From Acetofilamentum sp. (GTDB taxonomy: Bacteria; CAIWAD01): 39,377 nt of DNA. Both the position numbers and the translations under genes were made by a program. The DNA lies in NCBI GenBank assembly GCA_020726405.1, contig DYSB01000007.1, positions 1 to 39,377 on the forward strand, given 5' to 3'. The notes under the pieces were generated by a model. That model worked only from the letters and a program-made list of their open reading frames with translations, searched no databases and had not been told where the DNA came from. This document shows, piece after piece, positions 21,907 through 29,498 of this stretch. The number at the start of each line of letters is the position of its first letter. Within the stretch, counting starts at the first letter, position 1.

Positions 21907-22486
21907 GCTGGCCTCGTTCTACGCCAGCGCCCATCACAAGTACACTCAGGAGCCGGAGCCGGTCAGCTTCTTCCAGGAGCTGGGGCGCAAGGGTCCGATT
22001 CTTGTGGTGATGCCCCGGGAGGCCACCTGCTTCGAGGCGGCCCGCCATGTGCTGCCCCACCTGCGCCAGTTCACCACCGGCGACGATGGCCCCGCGCGCA
22101 TCCACACGTTTCTGCACGAGACCTACAAGAACTGGATCGACTCACGCCTGATCTCCCAGGCCGTGGCGTGGGGCGACGGGGATCTCAACGCCCTGCACCT
22201 GCCTTCCAACCGCCTGCTGAACCAGGTGGCGGGCCTGCACTGCGACGTGGCCCTGGACCTCAACGTGGACGAGGATCTGGGATCCGCCTACGTGGTGGGC
22301 ATGACCGGCGCGCAGATCCGCATCTCCCTGGGCGCGCGCCAGAACCGGCAGTTCTACAACGTCGAATTGCGCGTGCCCGTCAACCGGGATGACCTGCGCC
22401 AGACCTACCTGGGCCTAACGCGCCAATTGCACAACACCTTCTTCCGCACCAGCGGCGAAGCACCCACGGAGCTCTCCACCCTGTAG
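21881..22486 (+). CDS. Hypothetical protein, possibly DUF6913- or GT9-like
   Basis: A 201-residue soluble protein that I do not recognise with certainty. It has an alpha/beta pattern: a buried strand GPILVVMPREAT, then LHCDVALDLNVDEDLGSAYVVGM, then GAQIRISLGARQNRQFYNVELRVP. This order (strand, LDL-type strand, then 'R-I-x-L-G') resembles small relatives of ADP-heptose-type glycosyltransferases and the DUF6913 proteins of Bacteroidota, but without the full catalytic half. No signal peptide or membrane helix is seen. It overlaps the corC-like gene by 26 bases and precedes PIN-PhoH by eight, so it is part of the same transcript. Confidence 0.75.
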   Translation: MSATGLRNKLASFYASAHHKYTQEPEPVSFFQELGRKGPILVVMPREATCFEAARHVLPHLRQFTTGDDGPARIHTFLHETYKNWIDSRLISQAVAWGDGDLNALHLPSNRLLNQVAGLHCDVALDLNVDEDLGSAYVVGMTGAQIRISLGARQNRQFYNVELRVPVNRDDLRQTYLGLTRQLHNTFFRTSGEAPTELSTL

Positions 22487-22494
22487 GAGAACGC

Positions 22495-23811
22495 ATGAAA
22501 CGCACGGTGATCCTCGACACCAATGTGCTGCTTCACAATCCCCTTTCGTTCCATGCCTTTCCAGGCGCCCATCTGGTGATTCCCATCACCGTGATCTCAG
22601 AGATCGACAAGTTCAAGAAGGGCGTCACGGAGGTCAGCCGCAACGCGCGCGAGGCCAGCCGCCAGATCGACGAGCTGCGTCGCGAGGGCAACCTGACCCA
22701 GGGCGTGAAGATGCCCGAGGGCGGCACCCTGGTGGTGGCGGGCGCGGGGCAGAAGCTGGTTTTTCCCGAGGGGCTCAGCCCGGCCGTGGCCGACGACTGC
22801 ATCCTGGCCATCGCCCTGCAGCACCCGGCCAGCCGGGGTTGGCCCAAACTCTTCGTCACCATGGACGTCAACATGCGCATCAAGGCCGGCGCTTACGGCC
22901 TGGAGGCGACGGGCTACGAGGATCGGCGGGTCCAGACGGACGACCTCTTCCAGGGCTACCACCTGATCCAGGTGCCGGCGGGCTGGGTGGACGAGTTCTT
23001 CGCCACAGGCCACCTGGACATGGAGGAGAACTCGGGTCTGCAGCCCAACGAGGGCGTGGTGCTGCAGGACGCTGAGCGCCCGGAACGCACGGCGCTGGGG
23101 GTCTTCCAGTCCCAGCCCAGCCGCCTGCAGTTGCTGCGCATCGACGAGGCCGGCCTGGGCTTGCGGCCGCGCAACCTGGGCCAGCATTTCGCCCTGCACT
23201 TTCTGCTGGACGAGAAGATCCAACTGGTGACCCTGGCGGGCCGGGCGGGCACGGGCAAGACCCTGCTGGCCCTGGCCGCAGGCCTGCGTCAGGTGCTGGA
23301 CGAGGAGTCCGGCTACCGGCGCATGGTGGTCAGCCGGCCCGTCTTTCCCATGGGCAAGGAGCTGGGCTTCCTGCCGGGCTCGCTGGAGGAGAAACTCAGC
23401 CCCTGGATGACGCCCATCCACGACAACCTGGAGCAGCTGCTGGACTCCCTGGCCGCGGGCAAGAAGGGCCAGCGGACCAGCGAGGCCAAGTTGCGCCAGT
23501 CCGGCGTGCTGGAGGTGGAGCCGCTCTCCTACATCCGCGGCCGCAGTCTGCCCAAGCAGTACTTCATCGTGGACGAGGCCCAGAACCTCACGCCCCACGA
23601 GGTGAAGACCATCATCACCCGCGCCGGGCACGGCACCAAGGTCGTGCTCACCGGGGATCCCGAGCAGATCGACAATCCCTACGTGGACGCCATGTCCAAC
23701 GGCCTGTCCTATGTCATCGACCGCTTCCGCGACCAGAGCATCAGCGCGCACGCCACTTTGAGCAAGGGCGAGCGCAGCCGACTGGCGGGCCTGGCGGCTG
23801 AATTGCTCTGA
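22495..23811 (+). CDS. PIN-PhoH fusion protein (PhoH2/YlaK type)
   Basis: A 438-residue protein with an N-terminal PIN nuclease domain ([11 protein letters not shown] with Asp8, then [19 protein letters not shown] and VTMDVN supplying the acidic site). A C-terminal PhoH ATPase domain follows, with Walker A GRAGTGKT at 249-256 and a [14 protein letters not shown] Walker B. In mycobacteria such PhoH2 proteins unwind and cleave RNA. A combined helicase-RNase role is therefore likely here. It lies eight bases after the hypothetical gene and overlaps the parvulin start by one base. It shares the PhoH module with the 19091 gene but is clearly a different subfamily. Confidence 0.93.
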   Translation: MKRTVILDTNVLLHNPLSFHAFPGAHLVIPITVISEIDKFKKGVTEVSRNAREASRQIDELRREGNLTQGVKMPEGGTLVVAGAGQKLVFPEGLSPAVADDCILAIALQHPASRGWPKLFVTMDVNMRIKAGAYGLEATGYEDRRVQTDDLFQGYHLIQVPAGWVDEFFATGHLDMEENSGLQPNEGVVLQDAERPERTALGVFQSQPSRLQLLRIDEAGLGLRPRNLGQHFALHFLLDEKIQLVTLAGRAGTGKTLLALAAGLRQVLDEESGYRRMVVSRPVFPMGKELGFLPGSLEEKLSPWMTPIHDNLEQLLDSLAAGKKGQRTSEAKLRQSGVLEVEPLSYIRGRSLPKQYFIVDEAQNLTPHEVKTIITRAGHGTKVVLTGDPEQIDNPYVDAMSNGLSYVIDRFRDQSISAHATLSKGERSRLAGLAAELL

Positions 23812-25376
23812 TGCGCGAAAGGTCCAGTCCCGTGAACCGATTCCTCTTCCCGCTGCTGCTCTGGCTGTGGTGTGCCGACAGCCTGCCGGCCGCCCCGATC
23901 TATGTTACACGCTCGCAGGCCCGGGACTACCTGGCCACCCAGGGCGTGCCCGCGGACCAGCAAGTCCAGGACGGCGTGTTGCAAGACTGCCTGGTGGAGA
24001 TCCAGGAGCACACGCTGCTGGCCCTGGCCTGGGAGCGCGACGGCCGGCAATTGAACGCCGAGCAGCTGGGTCAGCTGGCGCAGGCCCGGGCTGAGATCGC
24101 CGTGCAGCTCTGCCGGGAGCGCCGCCTGCGCGTGGCCTCGCTGACGCCTAATCAGCTGCAGGACTACGAGTACCTCTCCCGCGCGCTCTACCGCACCAGC
24201 CACATTTTGGTGGACGAGAAAGCCCGGGCCGACGAGTTGGCGGTCCGCCTGCAGCAGGGCGGGTCCTTCCCGGAACTGGCCCGGCAGTTCTCCAGGGACC
24301 AGGGCTCGGCCAGCCAGGGCGGCGCCCTGGGTCTGGTGAAACTGGGCCAGACCGTGATGGAGTTCGAGGACGCCCTGTTGCGCCTGAAGCCCGGGCAGGT
24401 CAGCCCGCCGGTGGAGACGCCATTCGGCTGGCACTTGATCCGTCTGGACAGTCTGCTGGAGCGGGAGATCGTCTTCACGTCGCAGGAACTCACCGAACAG
24501 CGCGACATCCTGGAGCGGCACGCGCGGCGCCGGGCGGAGCTGGAAGCCCAGCGCCACCTGTGGCGGCAGCATCGCATCGAGCTGTTCCGCGACAAGGCCC
24601 TGGACCACGGCGTGCCCGCCACCGAAATCGTGGCCCGCACGGCGGACACCACCCTTACCCGCGGCCAGTTGGACCAGATGCTGCGCCAGGCCTTCGGCGC
24701 CAAGGAAGGCCTGGCCACAGACGGCCTGGGCTGGGACTTCCTGCGCTTCTGGGTGGAGCAGGACGCCTGGCTGCGCGAGGCGCGGCACGACGGGACCTGG
24801 GCCAGCCAGGAGGTGAACGACCTGGTGGACCTGCGCGAGCGCCTGCTCAAGAGCACGCTCTGCGTGATCGAGGACGTCATGCCGCTCATGAATCCCGGCG
24901 ACGAGGACCTCTGGAACTACTTGAGAACGCATGAACTGGAGTTTCTGGCCGAGCGCGCTTTCGGGGTCTGGACTTTCGAGTTCGCCAGCCGGGCCGAGGC
25001 GGAGGCCGCCCGGGCACTCTCGCGCAAGGAGAAGCTCGATCCGGTCCGCCTGGCGAAGCGGTTGGGGCTGGATCTCCATCCCCAGGAGTTGTCCGCCGAG
25101 ACCGTGCGCGGCCTGCCCGCCGCCCTGCGCAGCGAACTCATCGAGCTGAACACCGACGAGTGGAGCGACATCCTGGACAACGGGCAACCAGACGCGGCCC
25201 GGCGCTGGCTCTTCTACAATCTGGTGGGCCGGCGCATGCCGGACCTGGACGAGAGCGCTCCCTTGCGGCGCGCGTTGGTGGAGAAGGTGCGGACGGCGAT
25301 GATCGACGCCGAACTGGGTCGGCTGGTGGACGAGATGAAGCACCGCACGGGTCTGACGGAAGTCCGCTGGAAGTAG
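23811..25376 (+). CDS. Secreted parvulin-type peptidyl-prolyl isomerase
   Basis: A 521-residue envelope foldase of the PpiC/SurA/PrsA type. A signal peptide (hydrophobic core around residues 12-27, ending LPAA) is followed by a helical chaperone-like region. One rotamase domain lies at about 127-225 (RTSHILVDEKARADELAVRL, then FSRDQGSASQGGALGLVKLG and TPFGWHLIRLDS). A long C-terminal helical region of about 290 residues carries no second rotamase copy. It most likely assists folding of outer-membrane or exported proteins. The start at 23811 overlaps PIN-PhoH by one base; a GTG at 23832 would give a shorter signal peptide. The gene ends the run that begins at aspS. Confidence 0.88.
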   Translation: MRERSSPVNRFLFPLLLWLWCADSLPAAPIYVTRSQARDYLATQGVPADQQVQDGVLQDCLVEIQEHTLLALAWERDGRQLNAEQLGQLAQARAEIAVQLCRERRLRVASLTPNQLQDYEYLSRALYRTSHILVDEKARADELAVRLQQGGSFPELARQFSRDQGSASQGGALGLVKLGQTVMEFEDALLRLKPGQVSPPVETPFGWHLIRLDSLLEREIVFTSQELTEQRDILERHARRRAELEAQRHLWRQHRIELFRDKALDHGVPATEIVARTADTTLTRGQLDQMLRQAFGAKEGLATDGLGWDFLRFWVEQDAWLREARHDGTWASQEVNDLVDLRERLLKSTLCVIEDVMPLMNPGDEDLWNYLRTHELEFLAERAFGVWTFEFASRAEAEAARALSRKEKLDPVRLAKRLGLDLHPQELSAETVRGLPAALRSELIELNTDEWSDILDNGQPDAARRWLFYNLVGRRMPDLDESAPLRRALVEKVRTAMIDAELGRLVDEMKHRTGLTEVRWK

Positions 25377-25507
25377 CCGCCGGTTGGATCTCCGGCGATC
25401 CGGACGAGTTTTCTCGCCCCAAGGGGTTCCTTTTCCCCCGGCCCGCCTTGATCCGGCTTGGCGCGTGTGCAAGATTTCAAGCCGTCATGTTAACTAAATA
25501 ACGACCT

Positions 25508-25519
25508 GGGCGGCCGCCC
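25508..25519. promoter_or_regulatory. 12-base palindrome in the ackA leader
   Basis: GGGCGGCCGCCC is a perfect palindrome ending 17 bases before the ackA start, just ahead of the ribosome-binding site (AAAGGG). It could be an operator or a small leader structure. Chance is hard to exclude at this GC content. Confidence 0.3.
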
Positions 25520-25536
25520 GGGACGAAAGGGCGCAG

Positions 25537-26952
25537 ATGAAGATTCTCGTGCTGAACTGCGGGTCCTCTTCCCTGAAGTTCCAGCTCTTCGACATGCAGG
25601 AGGAGAAGGTCCTGCTCAAGGGTCTGGTGGAGAAAATCGGCTCCTCGCGGGCCATGCTGACCTTCAGCGGCCGGCAACCGGCACCCATCCGGGACGTGCT
25701 GGAGATTGCCAATCATGAGAAGGCCGTGCGCATCGTGATGGACATCCTGACGCACCCGGACCACGGCGTGATCCGCAGCATCTCCGAAGTGGATGCCGTG
25801 GGACACCGCACAGTCCACGGCGGCGAGGAGTTCAGCGACGCCGCCTTGATCACGCCCGAAGTGATCCAGGCCGTGGAGCGTTGCGTGCCCTTCGCACCCC
25901 TGCACAACCCCGCCAACATCATGGGCATCCTGATGGCGCGCAAACTGATGCCCGACCTGCCCCAGGTGGCCGTCTTCGACACGGCCTTCCACAGCCACAT
26001 GCCGCGGATCAGCTACCTCTACGGCCTGCCCTTCGAGATGTACGAGAAGCACGGCATCCGCCGCTACGGGTTCCACGGCACCAGCCACGGCTTCGTGGCC
26101 CAGAAGGCCGCCGAGGTCTTGGGCAAACCGCTGGCCAAACTCAAGCTGATCACCTGCCATCTGGGCAACGGTTCGTCCATTGCGGCCATTGACGGTGGCG
26201 TCTCCGTGGACACGAGCATGGGCTTCACGCCGCTGGAAGGCCTGGTGATGGGCACGCGTTGCGGCGACCTGGATCCCGCGGTGGTGGGCTTCATCCAAGA
26301 GCGTGAGCGGCTCTCGCCCCAGGACGTGGACTCGCTGATGAACAAGCGCAGCGGCCTGCTGGGCATTTCCGGCGTCTCCAACGACATGCGCGAACTGGAA
26401 GAAGAGGCCGGGCGAGGCAATGAGCGCGCCAAGCTGGCCCTGGAGATCTTCTGCCTGCGGGTGCGCAAGTACATCGGAGCCTACGCCGCGGAGCTGGGCG
26501 GGCTGGACGGCGTGGTCTTCACGGGCGGCATCGGCGAGAACGCCGTGGCCATCCGGGGGCGCATCCTGGAACACCTGGAGCATCTGGGCATCAAACTGGA
26601 CCCTGCGGCCAACCAGACGCGCCAAGCGCTGATCAGCAGCGGACGCGTCAAGGTTCTGGTGATCCCCACCAACGAGGAACTGGCCATCGCCCGGGAGACC
26701 CGGGTGGTCGTCCAGGGACTGAGCGCCCGGCCCGAGGCCATGAATTCGGTGGACCTGGAGCGCGAGATCGCCGCGCTGGGCGTGGAGGAGCGGCGGGAAC
26801 TGGTGCTGCTTTGGGCCGAGTCACGCTCCGGCGACCTGGCCACACTGACGGCCCGCTTCAACAACCGCCTCAAGGTCGCCGTCAACCAGCAGGCCGTGCA
26901 TCGGCTGCTGGCCGGCATGGGATTGCTGGAAGCAGAGGAGTGTGCCCGATGA
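25537..26952 (+). CDS. ackA: Acetate kinase with a C-terminal extension
   Basis: Acetate kinase interconverts acetyl phosphate plus ADP with acetate plus ATP. The first 395 residues are a complete enzyme: N-terminal LVLNCGSSSLKFQLF, HRTVHGGEEF, FDTAFHSHMP, GFHGTSHGFV, HLGNGSSIAAI, FTGGIGENA and the terminal VIPTNEELAIARET. About 76 further residues (396-471) follow in frame, predicted helical and rich in Arg, Glu and Leu. The usual family length is near 400, so this tail is an addition. A Met in the tail could suggest a separate gene, but there is no stop before it. No phosphotransacetylase gene is adjacent. Its stop overlaps the next gene by four bases. Confidence 0.94.
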   Translation: MKILVLNCGSSSLKFQLFDMQEEKVLLKGLVEKIGSSRAMLTFSGRQPAPIRDVLEIANHEKAVRIVMDILTHPDHGVIRSISEVDAVGHRTVHGGEEFSDAALITPEVIQAVERCVPFAPLHNPANIMGILMARKLMPDLPQVAVFDTAFHSHMPRISYLYGLPFEMYEKHGIRRYGFHGTSHGFVAQKAAEVLGKPLAKLKLITCHLGNGSSIAAIDGGVSVDTSMGFTPLEGLVMGTRCGDLDPAVVGFIQERERLSPQDVDSLMNKRSGLLGISGVSNDMRELEEEAGRGNERAKLALEIFCLRVRKYIGAYAAELGGLDGVVFTGGIGENAVAIRGRILEHLEHLGIKLDPAANQTRQALISSGRVKVLVIPTNEELAIARETRVVVQGLSARPEAMNSVDLEREIAALGVEERRELVLLWAESRSGDLATLTARFNNRLKVAVNQQAVHRLLAGMGLLEAEECAR

Positions 26953-27464
26953 ACCGCCCGCAGAACCCCGGCACCCCCGGCCTGCCCGAGACCGGCTGGA
27001 TCCTGGCCCGCGTCTGGCTGGGCGCCCTGGAGGAGACGGCCCGCGACTTCCATGGCAACTGGCCCAAGATGTTCCTGGACCGGGCCTACGAACACGCCAC
27101 GGCCAACTGGATCACGCTGATGGAGCAGGAGTACGACTTCGTTTTTCAGCGGCACGGCTCGATGATGGAGGCCCTGCGCGGCTACGTGGACATCGGCCTG
27201 AAGGCGGGCGTGTTCCACGACGCGTCGGATTTCCGCTTGAAGGAGATCAGCCCCAACAAGGTGGAAGTCACCATCTACCGGGACATCTACTCCCAGACTT
27301 ATCGCGAGCTGCGCATTCCCGGCCAGTCCGTGCGCGAGATGACCAACGCGCGGTTGGGCGCCTTCCGCGCCGCGGTGAAACTGCTGGCCGGCATCGAGTG
27401 CGATTACGAGATCACCGCCATCCACTCCGACGGCGTGGTGGAAGGCTTCATCGAGAGGCTGTGA
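26949..27464 (+). CDS. Hypothetical protein coupled to ackA
   Basis: A 171-residue soluble protein that I do not recognise. The N-terminal half is helical, with many aromatic residues (WILARVWLGALEETARDF, then DRAYEHATANWITLMEQEYDF). The C-terminal half is mixed, with strands NKVEVTIYRD and CDYEITAIHSDGVVEGFIERL and a helix between them. The helix-then-strand ending with an isolated Cys recalls small ligand-binding folds such as V4R/HNOB-like domains, but no diagnostic motif is present. It overlaps ackA by four bases (ATGA) and the HEAT-repeat gene by one. This tight coupling suggests that the three products work together. Confidence 0.85.
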   Translation: MNRPQNPGTPGLPETGWILARVWLGALEETARDFHGNWPKMFLDRAYEHATANWITLMEQEYDFVFQRHGSMMEALRGYVDIGLKAGVFHDASDFRLKEISPNKVEVTIYRDIYSQTYRELRIPGQSVREMTNARLGAFRAAVKLLAGIECDYEITAIHSDGVVEGFIERL

Positions 27465-29302
27465 TGAGTCCCATTTCCACAGATCGTGTGCCGGCCGCGC
27501 TGATGCGCTCCCTGCAGTCCGAGGACTGGCGGGAGCGGCGGCGCGCCGTGCTGGGACTTTCCGACGCGGATTCCGGGTCGGCCGCCCCTCTGCTTGAAGC
27601 CACCCTGGGCGATCCCTCCGACGACGTGCGACACGCCGCGGTGGTGGTGATCGGCCGCCTGCAGCTGCGGGGTTTCCACGACGAGGTGTTGAAACCGCGC
27701 ATCCTGGGCTCCCCGGACGCCAACCTGCGCTGGGCGGCGGTGTCCACCCTGGGCCGGCTGGCCGACACGCGCGACATCATTCCTCTGACCCGCATGCTGC
27801 AGGACGAAGACTGGCTGGTGCGCAACGAGGCGCGCAAGGTGCTGGCCGAGGCCGTGGATCGGCTGGGCGAGGACGCCGGCGACGGTGGCGCGGCGGACAC
27901 GCTGATCCACCTGCTCTTCCTGGAGAACGAGACCCTCCGGCCGCTGGTCATCCGCAACCTTTGCCGCCACGGCAGCTGGGCCCTGCCCGCCCTGCGCGAG
28001 GCCTTGAACGAGCCCTCGCCGGCCATGCTGGCGGGCGTGGTGCGCGTGCTGGGCCTGCTGGGGGACCGGCACAGCCTGGTTCGCCTGATCGAGTTGTCCC
28101 GGAGCGAGGACCGCCGCGTGCGCCGCGCCGTGGCGGAGTCCCTGGGCCTGCTGGGCGGACGCGACGCCGCGCGGACCCTGGTGCGCATGCTGGCCGTGCA
28201 GCAGAGCGAGGTCTGCGAAGCCGCCGAACAGTCCCTGTTGCAACTGGGCGCCGAGTCACTGCCGCCCATCCTCGAACTGCTGCAGCACGAGGACTGCACG
28301 CGCCTGCGCGTGCGCTGCATCCACGTGCTGGGACATCTGCGCCTGCCCGAAGCCCTGCCGGCCTTGCGGGCGGGCCTGCGTTCCAGCTATTACCGGGTGC
28401 GCCAGGCCACCATTCAGGCCCTGGTGGCCTATGGTTCGGCCATCACCGATCAGCTGCTGCCGGGACTCAAGGTCGGCGCGCCGGATGTCCACCCCCTACT
28501 GGTCCAGCTGCAGCGCGAGCCCAGCCAGGAAGGCCAGCTCCGCCTGCTGCGCGTGATTGGCGAGACGGGCAACCATGCCGCCGTTCCCTTTATCAAGGAT
28601 CTGCGGGGCGGGGCGACGGGTGAGGACGGCCTGCTGCTGCGGCGCACGGCCAATCAGGCCCTGTTCCAGCTGGGCTGCGCCTCCTGGGAGCGCTACTGCT
28701 TGTTGGCCGTCCTCGGTCAGGTGGCGGGGGTCGAACATGCGGAAGAACTGATTCCGTGTCTGGACCATCCATCGTATTATGTGCGCAACCGCGCCGTGCG
28801 ATCGCTGGCGCGCTTTTCCACGCCCGAAGTCGGCAAGGCCCTGGCCCGCACCGCGGGCAGCGATCCGCGCTATTTCGTGCGCCGGACGGCCTTGCAGGTG
28901 CTGGGCGGCTTGAACGTGGACAAGGGCCTGCTGTACCGGACCGCGCACGCCGCCATGCAAGACAACGCCCCGGGCGTCCGGGTGGAAGCGGCCCACGTGC
29001 TGGGCCGGCTGGTGAACGACAAGGCCGTGCCCGCCCTGATCGAGGGCCTGCTGGACGATGTTTGGAGCGTGCGCGAAGCCTGCGAGACGGCCCTGCGCAA
29101 CTTCCCGACCAAAGCTGTCAAGCCGCTGGTGCGCCTGCTGGACGAAGAGCGCGAGTTCATTCGGCTGCGGGCGGCCCGCCTGCTGGGGGAACTGGGAGAC
29201 CCGGGGGCTGTGCCGGCCCTGCAGCGTCAGTTGAAGAAGGAAACGCCGGGCACTCGTGTCCACGAGGCCCTGCTGAGGAGCGTGCATCGATTGCTGGCCT
29301 AG
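27464..29302 (+). CDS. HEAT-repeat protein
   Basis: A 612-residue protein made almost wholly of HEAT-like repeats, about 15 by eye. Each has the pattern 'L..L....W.VR..A...LG.LGD..A...L...L' (for example EDWLVRNEARKVLAEAV, SYYVRNRAVRSLARF and EFIRLRAARLLGELGDPGAVPAL). Such solenoids are scaffolds for protein or nucleic-acid partners, and some family relatives are phycobilin-lyase-like. No catalytic motif, signal peptide or membrane helix is present, so it should be cytoplasmic. Its ATG overlaps the previous stop by one base. The start was chosen for that coupling. It is not followed by an obvious terminator. Confidence 0.9.
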   Translation: MSPISTDRVPAALMRSLQSEDWRERRRAVLGLSDADSGSAAPLLEATLGDPSDDVRHAAVVVIGRLQLRGFHDEVLKPRILGSPDANLRWAAVSTLGRLADTRDIIPLTRMLQDEDWLVRNEARKVLAEAVDRLGEDAGDGGAADTLIHLLFLENETLRPLVIRNLCRHGSWALPALREALNEPSPAMLAGVVRVLGLLGDRHSLVRLIELSRSEDRRVRRAVAESLGLLGGRDAARTLVRMLAVQQSEVCEAAEQSLLQLGAESLPPILELLQHEDCTRLRVRCIHVLGHLRLPEALPALRAGLRSSYYRVRQATIQALVAYGSAITDQLLPGLKVGAPDVHPLLVQLQREPSQEGQLRLLRVIGETGNHAAVPFIKDLRGGATGEDGLLLRRTANQALFQLGCASWERYCLLAVLGQVAGVEHAEELIPCLDHPSYYVRNRAVRSLARFSTPEVGKALARTAGSDPRYFVRRTALQVLGGLNVDKGLLYRTAHAAMQDNAPGVRVEAAHVLGRLVNDKAVPALIEGLLDDVWSVREACETALRNFPTKAVKPLVRLLDEEREFIRLRAARLLGELGDPGAVPALQRQLKKETPGTRVHEALLRSVHRLLA

Positions 29303-29498
29303 GACCTGAAGTCGAACCATTTGGATTCCGAAAAAGGAAGGAACTGCGAGCGGCTGGCCGTCTGACGGGCGTGGAGTTTGGATCCACATCCGCTGGGCTC
29401 CTAGGAGGTTCCGCCGTCAATTCCTACTTCAAACCGGCTTCGGGACGGCGCTCCCGACGCCGGCGGGGATTATCCGCAAGTGGAAAGGCTGGGTCACC

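Noticed and set aside
26740-26952. Separate small gene beginning at the Met of MNSVDLE after acetate kinase
   Set aside because: It is in frame with ackA and no stop lies between. The preceding bases offer only a weak ribosome-binding site, so a fused tail is simpler.
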